Assembly: GCA_003116975.1 (NCBI GenBank)
Contig: BGKB01000021.1
Location: 372,001-436,000, forward strand
Source: Aurantiochytrium sp. KH105
Taxonomy: Eukaryota > Sar > Bigyra > Thraustochytrida > Thraustochytriidae
Reading direction: 5' to 3'
DNA: 64,000 nucleotides
Shown here: piece by piece, positions 9,514-19,976 of the stretch
Layout of the letters: each line of letters opens with the position of its first letter
Position numbering within the stretch: the stretch's first letter is position 1
Program-made: the position numbers and the translations under genes
The notes under the pieces: model-generated
Database searches by the model: none
What the model saw: only the letters and a program-made list of their open reading frames with translations
What the model was told of the DNA's origin: nothing

Positions 9514-10017
9514 GGTGGTTCTGCAGTGCGGTTCTCTCCAAAAAAGTTGCGAGTTTGTCGGCGGCAGCGGCGCGCTAGCTTGCCTTCGGCCTCGTGGGAC
9601 ACAGCCGCCGTCTCCGGTCCCAGTGTCAGCCTGCCCGCCGTGTCCGCAAATGTGGTACTACTAGTATAGTCCAAGCCCTTCTTTCTAAGGGACCGTGTGA
9701 CAGACAGAACTGCGTTGTGACGCACGGCAGAAGCTCGTTTTACGACAAAGCAAGTATGGCATGCATCTGGAGTCGGTTTGGGCGTAAAAGACGCAAGCTC
9801 GCCAGGGGCGCAGCGCGCGGAAGCGAAGCGAAGCGTTTTGTCCGTGTTGTGTTTTCAGCGAAGCGAAGGAAGGAAGGAAGGAAGGAAGGAAGGAAGGAAG
9901 GAAGGAAGGAAGTGACCGGCACGGTGATGAGGGAGGCCGTGGGCTCCGTGTCACGGGGGTCGAGAGGGGCCCCCGAGGTCAGCCAACTACCGACGCTTCT
10001 GACCGGCCAATTTACCA
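9514..10017. other. Intergenic region with (GGAA)n microsatellite
   Basis: Upstream region of the TM2 gene. It contains a perfect GGAA tetranucleotide tract at about 9866-9912 (roughly 11 units) and GC-rich flanks. No gene is supported. Confidence 0.6.
9866..9912 (+). repeat. (GGAA)n microsatellite
   Basis: About eleven perfect GGAA units, roughly 400 bp upstream of the TM2-protein ATG. Likely length-polymorphic. Confidence 0.9.
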
Positions 10018-10329
10018 CTACGAAACAAGAGATGTAAGCTGCATGTGTCGCCCAATCGGGTACAGAGGAGACGCCACGGCATACGCTACGGCCTGACAAG
10101 GCATGACGGCAAAACGAGTTGTAAAATCAGTTGGAGAAAATCTTTCAATAATCGTCTTGCTCCTTACATTGACGACGAAAAGCCTTGGTTGGTCCTTTTC
10201 TAGAAGCCCAATGCTCCGGAAGACAATCCGCCCTTTAAAGAGTTTGTGGTAGTACCTGACGGTATTTCGTGCAACCGCTCTACCTTGGTCGTCGAGTGTG
10301 GGTTCCACCTTAACGACCGTGCCTGTCAT
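10018..10329 (-). CDS. Hypothetical ORF, possibly the in-frame C-terminal continuation of the upstream membrane protein
   Basis: 103 codons from an ATG at 10329. It lies in exactly the same frame as the gene ending at 10357 and is separated from it by one TGA plus nine sense codons. The translation (VVKVEPTLDD, RLFVVNVRSKTIIERF) looks like folded protein, but I recognise no family. It may be a separate small gene, the C-terminus of the upstream protein reached by readthrough or an unseen intron, a pseudogenised end, or chance. Confidence 0.3.
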   Translation of the reverse strand: MTGTVVKVEPTLDDQGRAVARNTVRYYHKLFKGRIVFRSIGLLEKDQPRLFVVNVRSKTIIERFSPTDFTTRFAVMPCQAVAYAVASPLYPIGRHMQLTSLVS

Positions 10330-10356
10330 GAAGACGTGATTTTGGTGTTCGCCTAC

Positions 10357-11364
10357 TCAGGAGAAAAGAACGGCAACGGCAATAAGATCAATCTCCAAAC
10401 AGACCAGCATTCTTGACGTGCATTGCACAAAATCAACGTCATCAGGATCGACGTACTCGTCATCGTCGGATGTGGAGACGTTCGATGATGTGTCCTTTTC
10501 CGCAGAAACGTCTTCTGTTGTCGTGCACGAGAAGAGGTCGCGGACCCTGGTCAGCAAGTCGACGACTCCAACGACCATGCCGAGGACTACGCCGACGCAC
10601 AACCACAGAATGCTTACCAAAAACCAAGCGGGACCCACGATGAGGGCCATGGCAAGAACGTCGATGACAACCTGCGACCAAGGGGCTGATTCGACGATTC
10701 GCATAAACTCAGCGCGCGCTTTCACGAGCATCAGCGCATCATACAAGTCAGTTAGGGTGCCCAGCAAAAGGAAAAGAACATTGCCTGGATCCCCAATAAC
10801 TTGTGACTTTGTCTCTGGAAAAAGCAAGAGAGTGACGAGCGTAGCAACGAGGGCAAGGGCATTGAAGGACTGCGCATGGAGCTCGCGCTCGATTTGTTTG
10901 TGCTCCGAGGCTCCACTTTCTGCCCAAAGCCAAAATGTGAGCGATACGAGCATAATTGAAGCTACAATGATGAGTGCAATTCCTGCCGGTACATCGACCT
11001 CGTAGACCTGCATGCCAACCAGCAAGGCAAAGACGCATTCTGAGGAGCAAGCAATGAGGTTCAATAGCACAGACTCTCCTTTTCCTTTCAAATACTGCCC
11101 TCGAAGCTTGCGATGCACGATGTTCATCTCGGGCTTCTCCATCGCCTTCTTTGCCACCGCACTCTCATCTTCTTGCGCAGTTGGCATGCTTGCTTCTGCC
11201 TGTCGCTGCACGCCGCTTAGGTCGTCTGCACCCGCTCCAACGGGAACGACGGTCTCGACGTCGCGCCCCATTCTCAATCCCCTTTCTTCGCTCTCTTTCG
11301 GGTTTGCTGGCTGGCTGTCGACCGTGTGGAGTCCATTGCTGGCGCGATCGAGTCTGATTTTCAT
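10357..11364 (-). CDS. Multi-pass membrane protein of unknown function
   Basis: 335 residues from the ATG at 11364. The N-terminal ~85 residues are hydrophilic. About six hydrophobic segments follow: SVLLNLIACSSECVFALLV, AGIALIIVASIMLVSLTFWLW, NALALVATLVTLLLF, GNVLFLLLGTLTDLY, VIDVLAMALIVGPAWFLV and LWLCVGVVLGMVVGVVDLL. A cytosolic Asp/Ser-rich acidic stretch (DDDEYVDPDDVD) comes near the end, then a final hydrophobic run stopped by TGA. No transporter or channel motif is evident. The frame continues open past the TGA for another 112 codons. Confidence 0.65.
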   Translation of the reverse strand: MKIRLDRASNGLHTVDSQPANPKESEERGLRMGRDVETVVPVGAGADDLSGVQRQAEASMPTAQEDESAVAKKAMEKPEMNIVHRKLRGQYLKGKGESVLLNLIACSSECVFALLVGMQVYEVDVPAGIALIIVASIMLVSLTFWLWAESGASEHKQIERELHAQSFNALALVATLVTLLLFPETKSQVIGDPGNVLFLLLGTLTDLYDALMLVKARAEFMRIVESAPWSQVVIDVLAMALIVGPAWFLVSILWLCVGVVLGMVVGVVDLLTRVRDLFSCTTTEDVSAEKDTSSNVSTSDDDEYVDPDDVDFVQCTSRMLVCLEIDLIAVAVLFS

Positions 11365-12900
11365 ACCCCTAGATGTATCCTAGGCAAGTTTACTACACCC
11401 TCAATGTACCAACTTGGTGTGCACGCACACACGTCAGCCTGGAGCTGGTGGACGTCGGCGGTTGGCAGTACTGCCTGCCTCTCGGGCTTTGCATTCAATC
11501 GGTAAGCGCTACATGCACCTGTCTTTCTCTTGATAGAGATGGACCGGAACATACGGCTAAAGCCGGTGAGAAAGAATGCGCAAGCCCAAGCCCGGGGCAT
11601 TCATTTGAGACTACAGTAACGTCACAACCATGGAGAGCCAAGATAAATGTCGCAGTACTGCCCGGACTTGGAGAAGCAAGCTGACAACAAGCACAGCAAG
11701 TGTCACCGCCAAGAAGAGCCAAGAGAGATGTTGTAGTAGCGCGCAAGCTGGGAGAAGCAATTTGACAAGTTGTACAAGTCACCATACAAGCGCACCAACT
11801 TTACATTGCCGTCGTTGGTAGAGATATTCTCGTTCCATTCTTCTTTACAAATGGCGCCGACTGCAGCACTCCCAACCGATCGGGGAGGAAAAGTAAGCTA
11901 TAGCAACTCACGAAGTTGCATTGATTTCTGGAGGCAAAACTCTTTTACCCCAAAGAAAAGTAACGATCTGACTTGGTAGCCACGATGGATGCAATGACGC
12001 ACATGCTCGCTTTGAGGCAAGCATCATACGTCGTTTTTCGAGAATGCAGATTGGTGTCAGACACGTGTGGCGCGCCGTGTCATTGATGTGAAGAAGGATC
12101 GCGACGTCTGGCTTTCCCACGGAACTTATTTCTGCGCAAGACATACTGTATGCTATGCTCTCGCGTTGTCAAAAGTCGCTTTTCCAATGCGCGCATCAAT
12201 GAACAGATACGTCTCTCCTCGCTTCGCTATTGGCCTCTCCTCGCTTCGTCACTTTAGCTTTGACAATCAGTTCCCCCGTAGTAGGCCTAGCTCGCCAAGG
12301 TCGGTCGGTCACTTGGGCACCGGCAGAAGATTCGCTTTCCAAGACCGAGCTCGCGCGCCCATCTTGCGCTCTCTCTTCTCTTCTCCCCTCGCTCATCATC
12401 TCCGTTCTCCGCGTCTCCGATCTCTCTTTTTCCGCGCACAGCTGAGCGCCGACTGCGGCTTAGCTGCCTTCGCCGCCATTTCGCGGCCGGCAGTGAGGCG
12501 CTCCGACGCGCCGCCCTCGGAGTCGTCGGCGACGGCGGCGCAGCAGCTGCACAAAATGCCTCCGCCCGCTGCACAAAAGTCCCTCTCGCGCGCCGCGAGC
12601 TTCGCGCGAGGCGTGCTGCATCGTCATGAGCAGCTTCATTCCATCCCCAGCAGGGCGCCGCGCCCGAGCTCGAGCCGCCGCTCGCGAAGCGCGCTTGCGT
12701 GCCCGCCCGGGACGGCCGGCTGCGCGTCCTCGTCTCGCGACGCCGCGGACATCTTGCCGCCCTTGTCGTCTCGCGTATCCTACCGCGTCCTTTGTTTCTC
12801 GTGTCGTCGTTGGATCTTTTCCGGGTCGTCGAGGAGCTAACAGTAATAGCAGGGGAAGAAAGCAGGAAAGGCAGCGGGGAAAGATACTCGGCTTGGCCGC
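11365..12900. other. Long intergenic region upstream of GAPDH
   Basis: About 1.5 kb. The left part (11495-11785) holds a degenerate tandem repeat of roughly 80 bp, listed separately. The middle is ordinary A/T-richer sequence. From about 12230 it becomes very GC-rich with long open frames on both strands, a compositional effect. No gene is supported. Confidence 0.5.
11635..11783. repeat. Degenerate tandem repeat, unit ~70-80 bp
   Basis: Two adjacent copies, 11635-11707 and 11716-11783, share GAGCCAAGA, a GGGAGAAGCAA-type core and a GTCACC end. A weaker third copy lies at lower coordinates. On the minus strand the copies read as a ~26-residue repeat (CQ-ASPS---T----LAL-G), which suggests decayed coding repeats or a minisatellite. 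Confidence 0.5.
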
Positions 12901-12901
12901 C

Positions 12902-12939
12902 GGATTCCGCACTTGCGCGCGCGCATAGCCGACTTGCGG
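12902..12939 (-). promoter_or_regulatory. Two CGCAAGT-type promoter elements of GAPDH
   Basis: Reading on the minus strand, CCGCAAGTCGGCTATGCG occupies about 12922-12939 and GCGCAAGTGCGGAATCC about 12902-12918. Both fit the window-wide consensus SCGCAAGTNNNNWWT and point opposite to transcription of GAPDH. They sit ~115 bp before the candidate leader-intron donor at 13055, a sensible core or proximal promoter position. Confidence 0.55.
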
Positions 12940-13054
12940 CCTGCAGTTTGTTTGCGTTGCGGCGGCGCGCGCGCGCGAGAGAGAGAAAGGGCGAATCCGG
13001 GCGAGCGCGAATCCAAATCCTAATCCGCAGACAGACCTCGCGGGACCGAGACCG

Positions 13055-14614
<1,560 letters not shown>

Positions 14615-15338
14615 GCTAGCTAGCTCGCTGTCTTTCCTCCACCACCATGGTAGGGCGACTCAATAATCTTATGCATGCATGAATTTCGATAGCACTTATG
14701 TCGTACGTATTACCGTCTCGCCTTGTCGTGGTCTTGCCTTGTTCCTTTGTTCATCTGTGCTCGCACCACAGGTCGGTCACGAGATGCAATCTTATAGCTT
14801 TTGCCGGATCGTACAACATTTACATGAACGATGTGATGTATACAGACAGACATTGGCTTATTCGGGCTTATCTCTCTTTTTTATCCCTGGCTGCTTTTCA
14901 GCATGGCATGTAGTATGGCTCTATACACCGCAAAACAGAAAGACCAACCATGGCAAGTTGAGCTTTTCGTGAACAAGTCGAAACAAGTCTCGCAAGAAAG
15001 TCAACAAATCCACTTCGGAGCACACCGAGTGGCGCGGGCCCCTGCGCCGCTGCGCTCCAGCCCCCCCCCGGCGACCGACAGCCCGCGCCCGCGCCGCGTC
15101 AAGCGGGCGCGCGCGCTCCCTCCTTCCGTTTCCCCCCTCGTTCCGTCCACACGCACGCGCGGTTTGCAAGGAGAGGAAAAAGGGGAAAAGCGAGGGAGAA
15201 TCGCGTGTACGGGCACGCGCGGCACGTGCGAAAAACGCCTTCGCCGAGCCTGCCGCGCTGCGCGCAGCCGAAAAGGAGGGCGAGAGCGAAGAAACGCGAA
15301 CGGACGGACGAGCTGCGCGACCTCGGTTTCACGCAACA
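14615..15338. other. Intergenic region
   Basis: 724 bp. First comes an A/T-rich GAPDH 3' UTR, then from about 15030 a GC-rich purine/pyrimidine-mixed promoter region for the gene at 15339. No gene is seen. Confidence 0.6.
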
Positions 15339-15887
15339 ATGGGCGTCCCCCCGGACTTCTTGGCTGCGTCCATGGCGTGTGTTGGTCTTTTAACCTTGAC
15401 CTTGGCGGCAGGGTTCTATTTACTATTCAAGCAGCAGCGTGGCGAAAAACGGATTGATCCACCATTGGAGGAAATTCGCGCGCAAGAGACCGAGATCAGG
15501 CGAATGGCAAAGGACCTTGAACTCGCTCGACGCGACGATGCTCGAGCTCGCAAGAGCTGGTTCTCTTTTGGGCCTCACTCCACAACTTTCAATATCGACC
15601 CAGAAGATGTCAGCTTGGTCGGTGACAAAAATAAAAGAGATAATGACGCCTCGACCAGTCTTCGCTCCACCAGGTCGTCGCCTCGAAGTCTGCCGATGAG
15701 GTCCTTTAACCATGAGAATGATACCCGTGGATCTGGCGCACGAGGAGCCGGCGTGGGCGGTTTTATGGATCTTGAGCAATTTCCGGATCCCAGCCAATTT
15801 AACGGGGCCTCTCCGCGGCTAGGATCATCAAACATGGAAGAGCCTGATAGCGCTGGACATATTTCGAGTGCTAACGCCTCTCGATGA
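15339..15887 (+). CDS. Small single-pass membrane protein of unknown function
   Basis: 182 residues from an ATG in an ACAATGG context. An N-terminal hydrophobic helix (residues ~9-30: ACVGLLTLTLAAGFYLLF) is followed by a Lys/Arg flank, so the rest is probably cytosolic. Then comes a charged helix (EIRAQETEIRRMAKDLELARR) and a Ser/Arg/Gly-rich disordered C-terminus. No family is recognised. The stop at 15885-15887 is followed by in-frame sequence with degenerate copies of the gene's own end (15868-16385), so the true 3' end or splicing here is uncertain. Confidence 0.6.
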   Translation: MGVPPDFLAASMACVGLLTLTLAAGFYLLFKQQRGEKRIDPPLEEIRAQETEIRRMAKDLELARRDDARARKSWFSFGPHSTTFNIDPEDVSLVGDKNKRDNDASTSLRSTRSSPRSLPMRSFNHENDTRGSGARGAGVGGFMDLEQFPDPSQFNGASPRLGSSNMEEPDSAGHISSANASR

Positions 15888-16385
15888 TATTTCGAAAACG
15901 TTCAAGTGTCGGAAGGGTTTCCCAATGTGTGGGCAGTCAAAACGCCAATGCCCTCTTTCGTGGCCAATGATAATCAGCAAAAGCCTCGAGAACTTTTGCA
16001 ATAAGCCCTCTTTGCCATGGTGGATGATTTGTAGAGGATTGGTTCTGATGCCAACGTCTCTCGCCATGGTCAATGATAATCTTTGTGGGTGGGCGCTGGT
16101 CCCAGCGTCTCTTTTCGTAAGGCGCTTTCTAATATTTCCTTCTGTGATGAGATCTGCATTGTCTCATTTAGTGATGACTCTTATCGATAGCTCACAATCA
16201 ACCATGAGCTTGTGTATGGCGCGTGTGTAGAAGTAGCAAGAAAGAAAAAGTATAAAAAACGAATTTGTAATGTGTTCCCAAGTTAGGTCGAAATGCTAAT
16301 GCCCTGTGTCAGGACAAATGATGACCAACGAAATCCTCGAATGCTCTTGCTACAATCTCCTTTTGCCATGTTGGGTGGGTACTTT
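15868..16385 (+). repeat. Degenerate copies of a ~100-bp 3'-end sequence
   Basis: Blocks at about 15935-16035 and 16285-16380 align over ~95 bp at roughly 70% identity by eye. They share AATGCCCT, CAAATGAT/CCAATGAT, CCTCGA and TTTGCCATG anchors. Shorter related blocks lie at 15868-15900 and 16047-16085. They begin with a GCYAAYGYC motif that matches the last codons of the gene ending at 15887. Confidence 0.5.
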
Positions 16386-16619
16386 CATCAATCAAGAAAA
16401 GAAGTGCAAGGTGACGTGCGCAAAACAAGTATCCAATCAAATGATAAATTTGATTTTATGAGTAGCAATGGTAGTGGAATGGGACTGGACCAACGAAGGG
16501 GCGGACGAGCAGACAGACGAAAAAAAAAGAAGCTGACCGTCCGCGAGAAAGCGCGACGGGCGCAACGCAGCATGGTTGCCGCCTCGCCCGGTGCGTCGAG
16601 TGGGGTTCCTTTGGAGTAA
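16293..16619 (+). CDS. Hypothetical ORF or terminal exon
   Basis: A 108-codon ORF in the same frame as the gene at 15339. Its first ~30 codons lie in the degenerate repeat, but the C-terminal part (DQRRGGRADRRKKKKLTVREKARRAQRS) is basic, helical and protein-like, in locally GC-richer DNA. It might be a last exon of the 15339 gene, an independent small protein, or a relic. No splice pair convincing enough to choose. Confidence 0.25.
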   Translation: MLMPCVRTNDDQRNPRMLLLQSPFAMLGGYFHQSRKEVQGDVRKTSIQSNDKFDFMSSNGSGMGLDQRRGGRADRRKKKKLTVREKARRAQRSMVAASPGASSGVPLE

Positions 16620-16699
16620 TCAATCGTTGTGTTGTCGCGGTCAGGGTGCCGTCTGCAACATGGCCGCGGGGCCTCGGGAGTGGACTAGCAGCTATGTCT

Positions 16700-17857
16700 T
16701 CAGGCCTTCCCCTGCTTGAGGTCAGCGTAATGGCCACCTGCCCTGTACGAGTACAAGAACTTGAAGGCCTTGGTCTCAAAGTCGGCAATCTCGTGGATGC
16801 CGAGGGCGTCAAAACCCTTTTGCTCGCCTTGGGGCGCGGGGCAGTCCTCGTGCATGAGCTTGATGGTATCGTGCGTGAACTCTGGGTAGGGAAGAAGGTT
16901 GCGGAGCTTGCCGACGAGCATGGCGATGCTGTTGGGGACCTCGACAAAGTCCTTCTTGTGTCCGATCTGGTCCATGACATACTCCCAGACCTGCTTGTGC
17001 GAGTAAGTGTCCTTGCCACTCAGGTTGAACTCGGTTCCAGCGGTGGCAAAGTTGGTCGCGGCGGTGGCAATACCGCGCGCGGCGTCGCCCACATACACGG
17101 GGTTCACCGAGGCGTCGCCACCTCCGACGAGCGGGACGGCGGGGGCAAGCGAGGAAACCTGGGCGTAGAGCTGCAGGAATCGGTCCTCCTCACCGTAGAG
17201 GACGTTGGGCTTGACAATTACAGCACCCGGGAACTCCTCCGCGACCTTGGCATCGCCCTCAGCCTTGGTGCGGGCAAACTCGGACGCAGAGTCCGCGTTC
17301 GCGTAGGCGCACGAGACGTGGACGAGGTGCTTGCAATCCTCCTCGCGGGCGATACGCGCAACAGTCGCTGCAGCGTCGACGTGGACGTCGCGAAAGCTGC
17401 AGTTGATGATCGACGGCACAAAGTGCTTGGTCTCGTAGTATTTGCCCATGAGGTTGACAACGGTGTCGCAGCCGCGGATCGTCTCGCGGATGCTCTCTTC
17501 GTCCTTGGTGTCAATGTACGAAGCCACGAGCTTACCATAGTCAGCGCAGAGCTTGAGGTGGCGCCAGGTCATGTCGTCGCCGCGGGTGGTCACCACGAGG
17601 TTGTTGCCGGTCTTGGCGAGCTCGTTGACGACGTAGGTGCCGAGGAAGCCGGTGGCGCCGAAGACGGCAATGTTGTGGCCGCCGCGCGAGTGCCTCCCGC
17701 CGGTGCCGAGCGGCATGCCGTTGTACAGCTCCATGCGGGAGATCGAGTCCGAGGGCGGCGCGTCCAGCCCGGTCTGGGTGCTCAGCATGCGGCGGGCCGC
17801 GGCCGACCGGCGCACCTCACGGCACGCCGTCGAAATCGTGCTGCTCCTCGCGAGCAT
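16700..17857 (-). CDS. NDUFA9: NADH:ubiquinone oxidoreductase 39-kDa subunit (NDUFA9-like)
   Basis: 385 residues. An atypical SDR/epimerase-fold accessory subunit of mitochondrial complex I. The N-terminus is Arg/Ser/Ala-rich without acids, as in a mitochondrial presequence (cleavage perhaps before LSTQTG). The nucleotide-binding GxxGxxG appears as GATGFLG at residues 67-73. NDUFA9-type features follow: VVTTRGDD, NLMGKYYETKHF, VSCAYANADSASEFARTKAEGD and NVLYGEEDRFL. The start at 17857 was chosen because it opens the presequence; the frame stays open upstream only as low-complexity Arg/Gly sequence. Five CGCAAGT elements lie upstream. Confidence 0.9.
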   Translation of the reverse strand: MLARSSTISTACREVRRSAAARRMLSTQTGLDAPPSDSISRMELYNGMPLGTGGRHSRGGHNIAVFGATGFLGTYVVNELAKTGNNLVVTTRGDDMTWRHLKLCADYGKLVASYIDTKDEESIRETIRGCDTVVNLMGKYYETKHFVPSIINCSFRDVHVDAAATVARIAREEDCKHLVHVSCAYANADSASEFARTKAEGDAKVAEEFPGAVIVKPNVLYGEEDRFLQLYAQVSSLAPAVPLVGGGDASVNPVYVGDAARGIATAATNFATAGTEFNLSGKDTYSHKQVWEYVMDQIGHKKDFVEVPNSIAMLVGKLRNLLPYPEFTHDTIKLMHEDCPAPQGEQKGFDALGIHEIADFETKAFKFLYSYRAGGHYADLKQGKA

Positions 17858-18892
17858 CTTCTCCCCCTCTCTCGCCGCGCTCCTCCGCTGCCCCGGGTCC
17901 TCCGCGCGAAGCCGACCACGCACGCAAGCTGCCGCCGCGCGCCTCTCGCGCTGCTCTCTCGCCTCGCCTCGCTCCTTCCTTGCGCGTCTGTCTGGCTCGG
18001 CCGCCCGCCGCCGCCGCCGCGCACACTCGCGCAAACCGCGCCGCAAGTCGCCTATCCCCGCGCGCAAGTCGCCTATCCGCCATAGGGCCCTTTCCCGCCG
18101 ATCCACCCACCGCGGGATCGTCTCCGCCGCCTCCCGCGCGCCGCCGCCGCGAGGGCCCCTCGCGGCCGCGCGCCGCCGCCTGCGGCCGCTTCCTGCGGCG
18201 GCCCCGCGCGGCCTCCGCGGCCCCGGTGCCGGCCGCGGGTGCTCTGATGGCGGGCGGCGGCGAGGGAGGGCGGCGAGGGAGGGCGGCGGGCGATGGCGCG
18301 CCCCGCGCAAGTGGACTTTGGCCGGGAGGCGCCACTGTGAGGGGTCGCGCGCAAGTGCGCTTTACGCGCCGCGCAAGTGCGCTATAGGCCTTGCTCGGCC
18401 CGCTGTGCCGCGCAGTGCAGTGCAGCGCCGCACATCTGGATCTTCCGGCACTGCGCGGGGCTGTGAGGCGGGGAAACCCGATTACGGGGCTCGGGGAAAT
18501 GGACCGAGCGCTCTCAGTTCCGGCGCTGCTTGCAGACGAAGAGTGTTTGTTGCTCTTGTCTGCGTCGCGGCGGGCGCGTACCAGAAGAGATTATGGGCAG
18601 CTTTCGATTCGAAGGAATGATAGAGAGGTAGTATGTATAGGATAGGATGGGATAAAAATGTTGTGATCGTAATGCTTGCTGTTCGGATGATCTCTTTGGA
18701 TGGAAAGAAAAAGGCTGAGTAGAGCACATCCACATGCATGCATTCATCCGTTGAAGGGAATTTTTTTTCCAATCAATAGTGGTAGGCCGATACGTATGAG
18801 TCCTTGTATTGACGAGGAGATTGGCATAGGCTACGTTTAGGCGTAGTCGACACAAGAGGCTCCTCGCATTCACAGAATAAAGACGCTGCGAG
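17858..18892. other. Intergenic promoter region of NDUFA9
   Basis: 1.03 kb, very GC-rich to about 18390 with clustered CGCAAGT elements. Ordinary sequence then runs up to the small gene at 18893. Long open frames here on both strands are compositional. Confidence 0.55.
18041..18390 (+). promoter_or_regulatory. Cluster of five CGCAAGT-type elements upstream of NDUFA9
   Basis: Plus-strand copies are CCGCAAGTCGCCTATCC (18041), GCGCAAGTCGCCTATCC (18062), GCGCAAGTGGACTTTGG (18305), GCGCAAGTGCGCTTTACG (18349) and GCGCAAGTGCGCTATAGG (18371). The first two are 21 bp apart and the last two 22 bp. All point away from the minus-strand NDUFA9 gene, the same relative orientation as at GAPDH, MO25 and bL31m. 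Confidence 0.6.
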
Positions 18893-19339
18893 ATGGGCGG
18901 CGGGTTCTTCGAGTCCGCCGATGAGCGGAGAGCGCGACGAGCGCACGTCAAGACGAAACTGCACGGACTCAGGGCGTCTCTAGATGTAGAGCGCAAGCGT
19001 GGCGACGTCCTCGAGGCGTCGGCAGCAAAAATTGCGCATCTCTTCGACGAGTTACCTCCTCGCCACAATGACCCGGAGGAGTACAAGAGACGACGTCACT
19101 TTGATGCTGCAGAGTCTGAGGAGCAAGAAACGAAAGACTTGCCATCAGCGTCCGCACAAGTTGTTCATCGGGCGGCCACACAGATCGCGTATCCACGAAT
19201 CTCATCCGAAATGACCATACAAAAGGATATTTACAAACACAATGCCGAAGCTCGTTTCCGAGCGGCCCCGGATCCCGACGACGGTCGGTTCCGTATTAAG
19301 CTCAATCCTGACCTCAAACCTGTCTACAAGCGGCCGTAG
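18893..19339 (+). CDS. Small hypothetical protein
   Basis: 148 residues from an ATG in a good context. Highly charged. A central amphipathic helix (KTKLHGLRASLDVERKRGDVLEASAAKIAHLFDEL) suggests a short coiled coil. The C-terminus (FRIKLNPDLKPVYKRP) is basic and Pro-containing. No family recognised. It is convergent with PRPP synthetase, with 637 bp between the stop codons. Confidence 0.55.
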   Translation: MGGGFFESADERRARRAHVKTKLHGLRASLDVERKRGDVLEASAAKIAHLFDELPPRHNDPEEYKRRRHFDAAESEEQETKDLPSASAQVVHRAATQIAYPRISSEMTIQKDIYKHNAEARFRAAPDPDDGRFRIKLNPDLKPVYKRP

Positions 19340-19976
19340 GCAGTCGAATCGAACATATAGAAACTTAGCGGTGGGTGGGCAAAACGAAGACGCGGAAAGT
19401 ATGTATCAGAAACTTCACATGCATTCGGGTTCGCAATCATTTCCTTTTTCCCTTTTTTTTTTTTTTCTTGAGCAAAGAAGAAGAAGAAGAAAATGAAGAA
19501 AACGCTTCGTGCTAGCTTTACAAGAGAAAGAAGCCCAAATGCACTTGCTTGATTTTTACTGTCCGCGCATGTACTCTATGTAGGCCTACTTGTCATGTCA
19601 TTCATTGACTTATCAAAACGAAGCGAACCATGTCGACGCCAAACCTCCAGATCACAACACTCGCGACTCAAGTGAGGAAAAAGGATAAAAGATAGGTATA
19701 CGCTTTACAATTATATTTTTGCTCGCCCCACGAAAAAGGAATGTTCTAATTTGTTTCTGGTTGCTAACAAGGTCGTAAAAGTGTCGTCCAACCTTTGCAC
19801 GAGTAATAAGAACACCAAAAACACAAGCGCTGTCTGGAACGATCTTTTTGATACGTCTGCGAATGGAAAACTCAAAAAGCAAATTGTATAGAATTGTCTC
19901 CTATTTTCGGAGAAACGAGTCATGTATACGGAAAAGAAAAAAAAAGGGGCGAGACATGCGATAGCTAGCTAAGGGT
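19340..19976. other. Convergent 3' intergenic region
   Basis: 637 bp of A/T-rich sequence between two convergent genes, with a T-run near 19453 and GAA repeats. No gene or RNA is apparent. Confidence 0.6.

Noticed and set aside
9866-9912. Regular repeats that could suggest a CRISPR-like array (also 21203-21248, 49471-49508)
   Set aside because: They are simple microsatellites without spacers, in a eukaryotic genome.
16646-18085. 479-codon plus-strand ORF antisense to NDUFA9
   Set aside because: Shadow of the highly biased NDUFA9 codons; NDUFA9 has clear family motifs.
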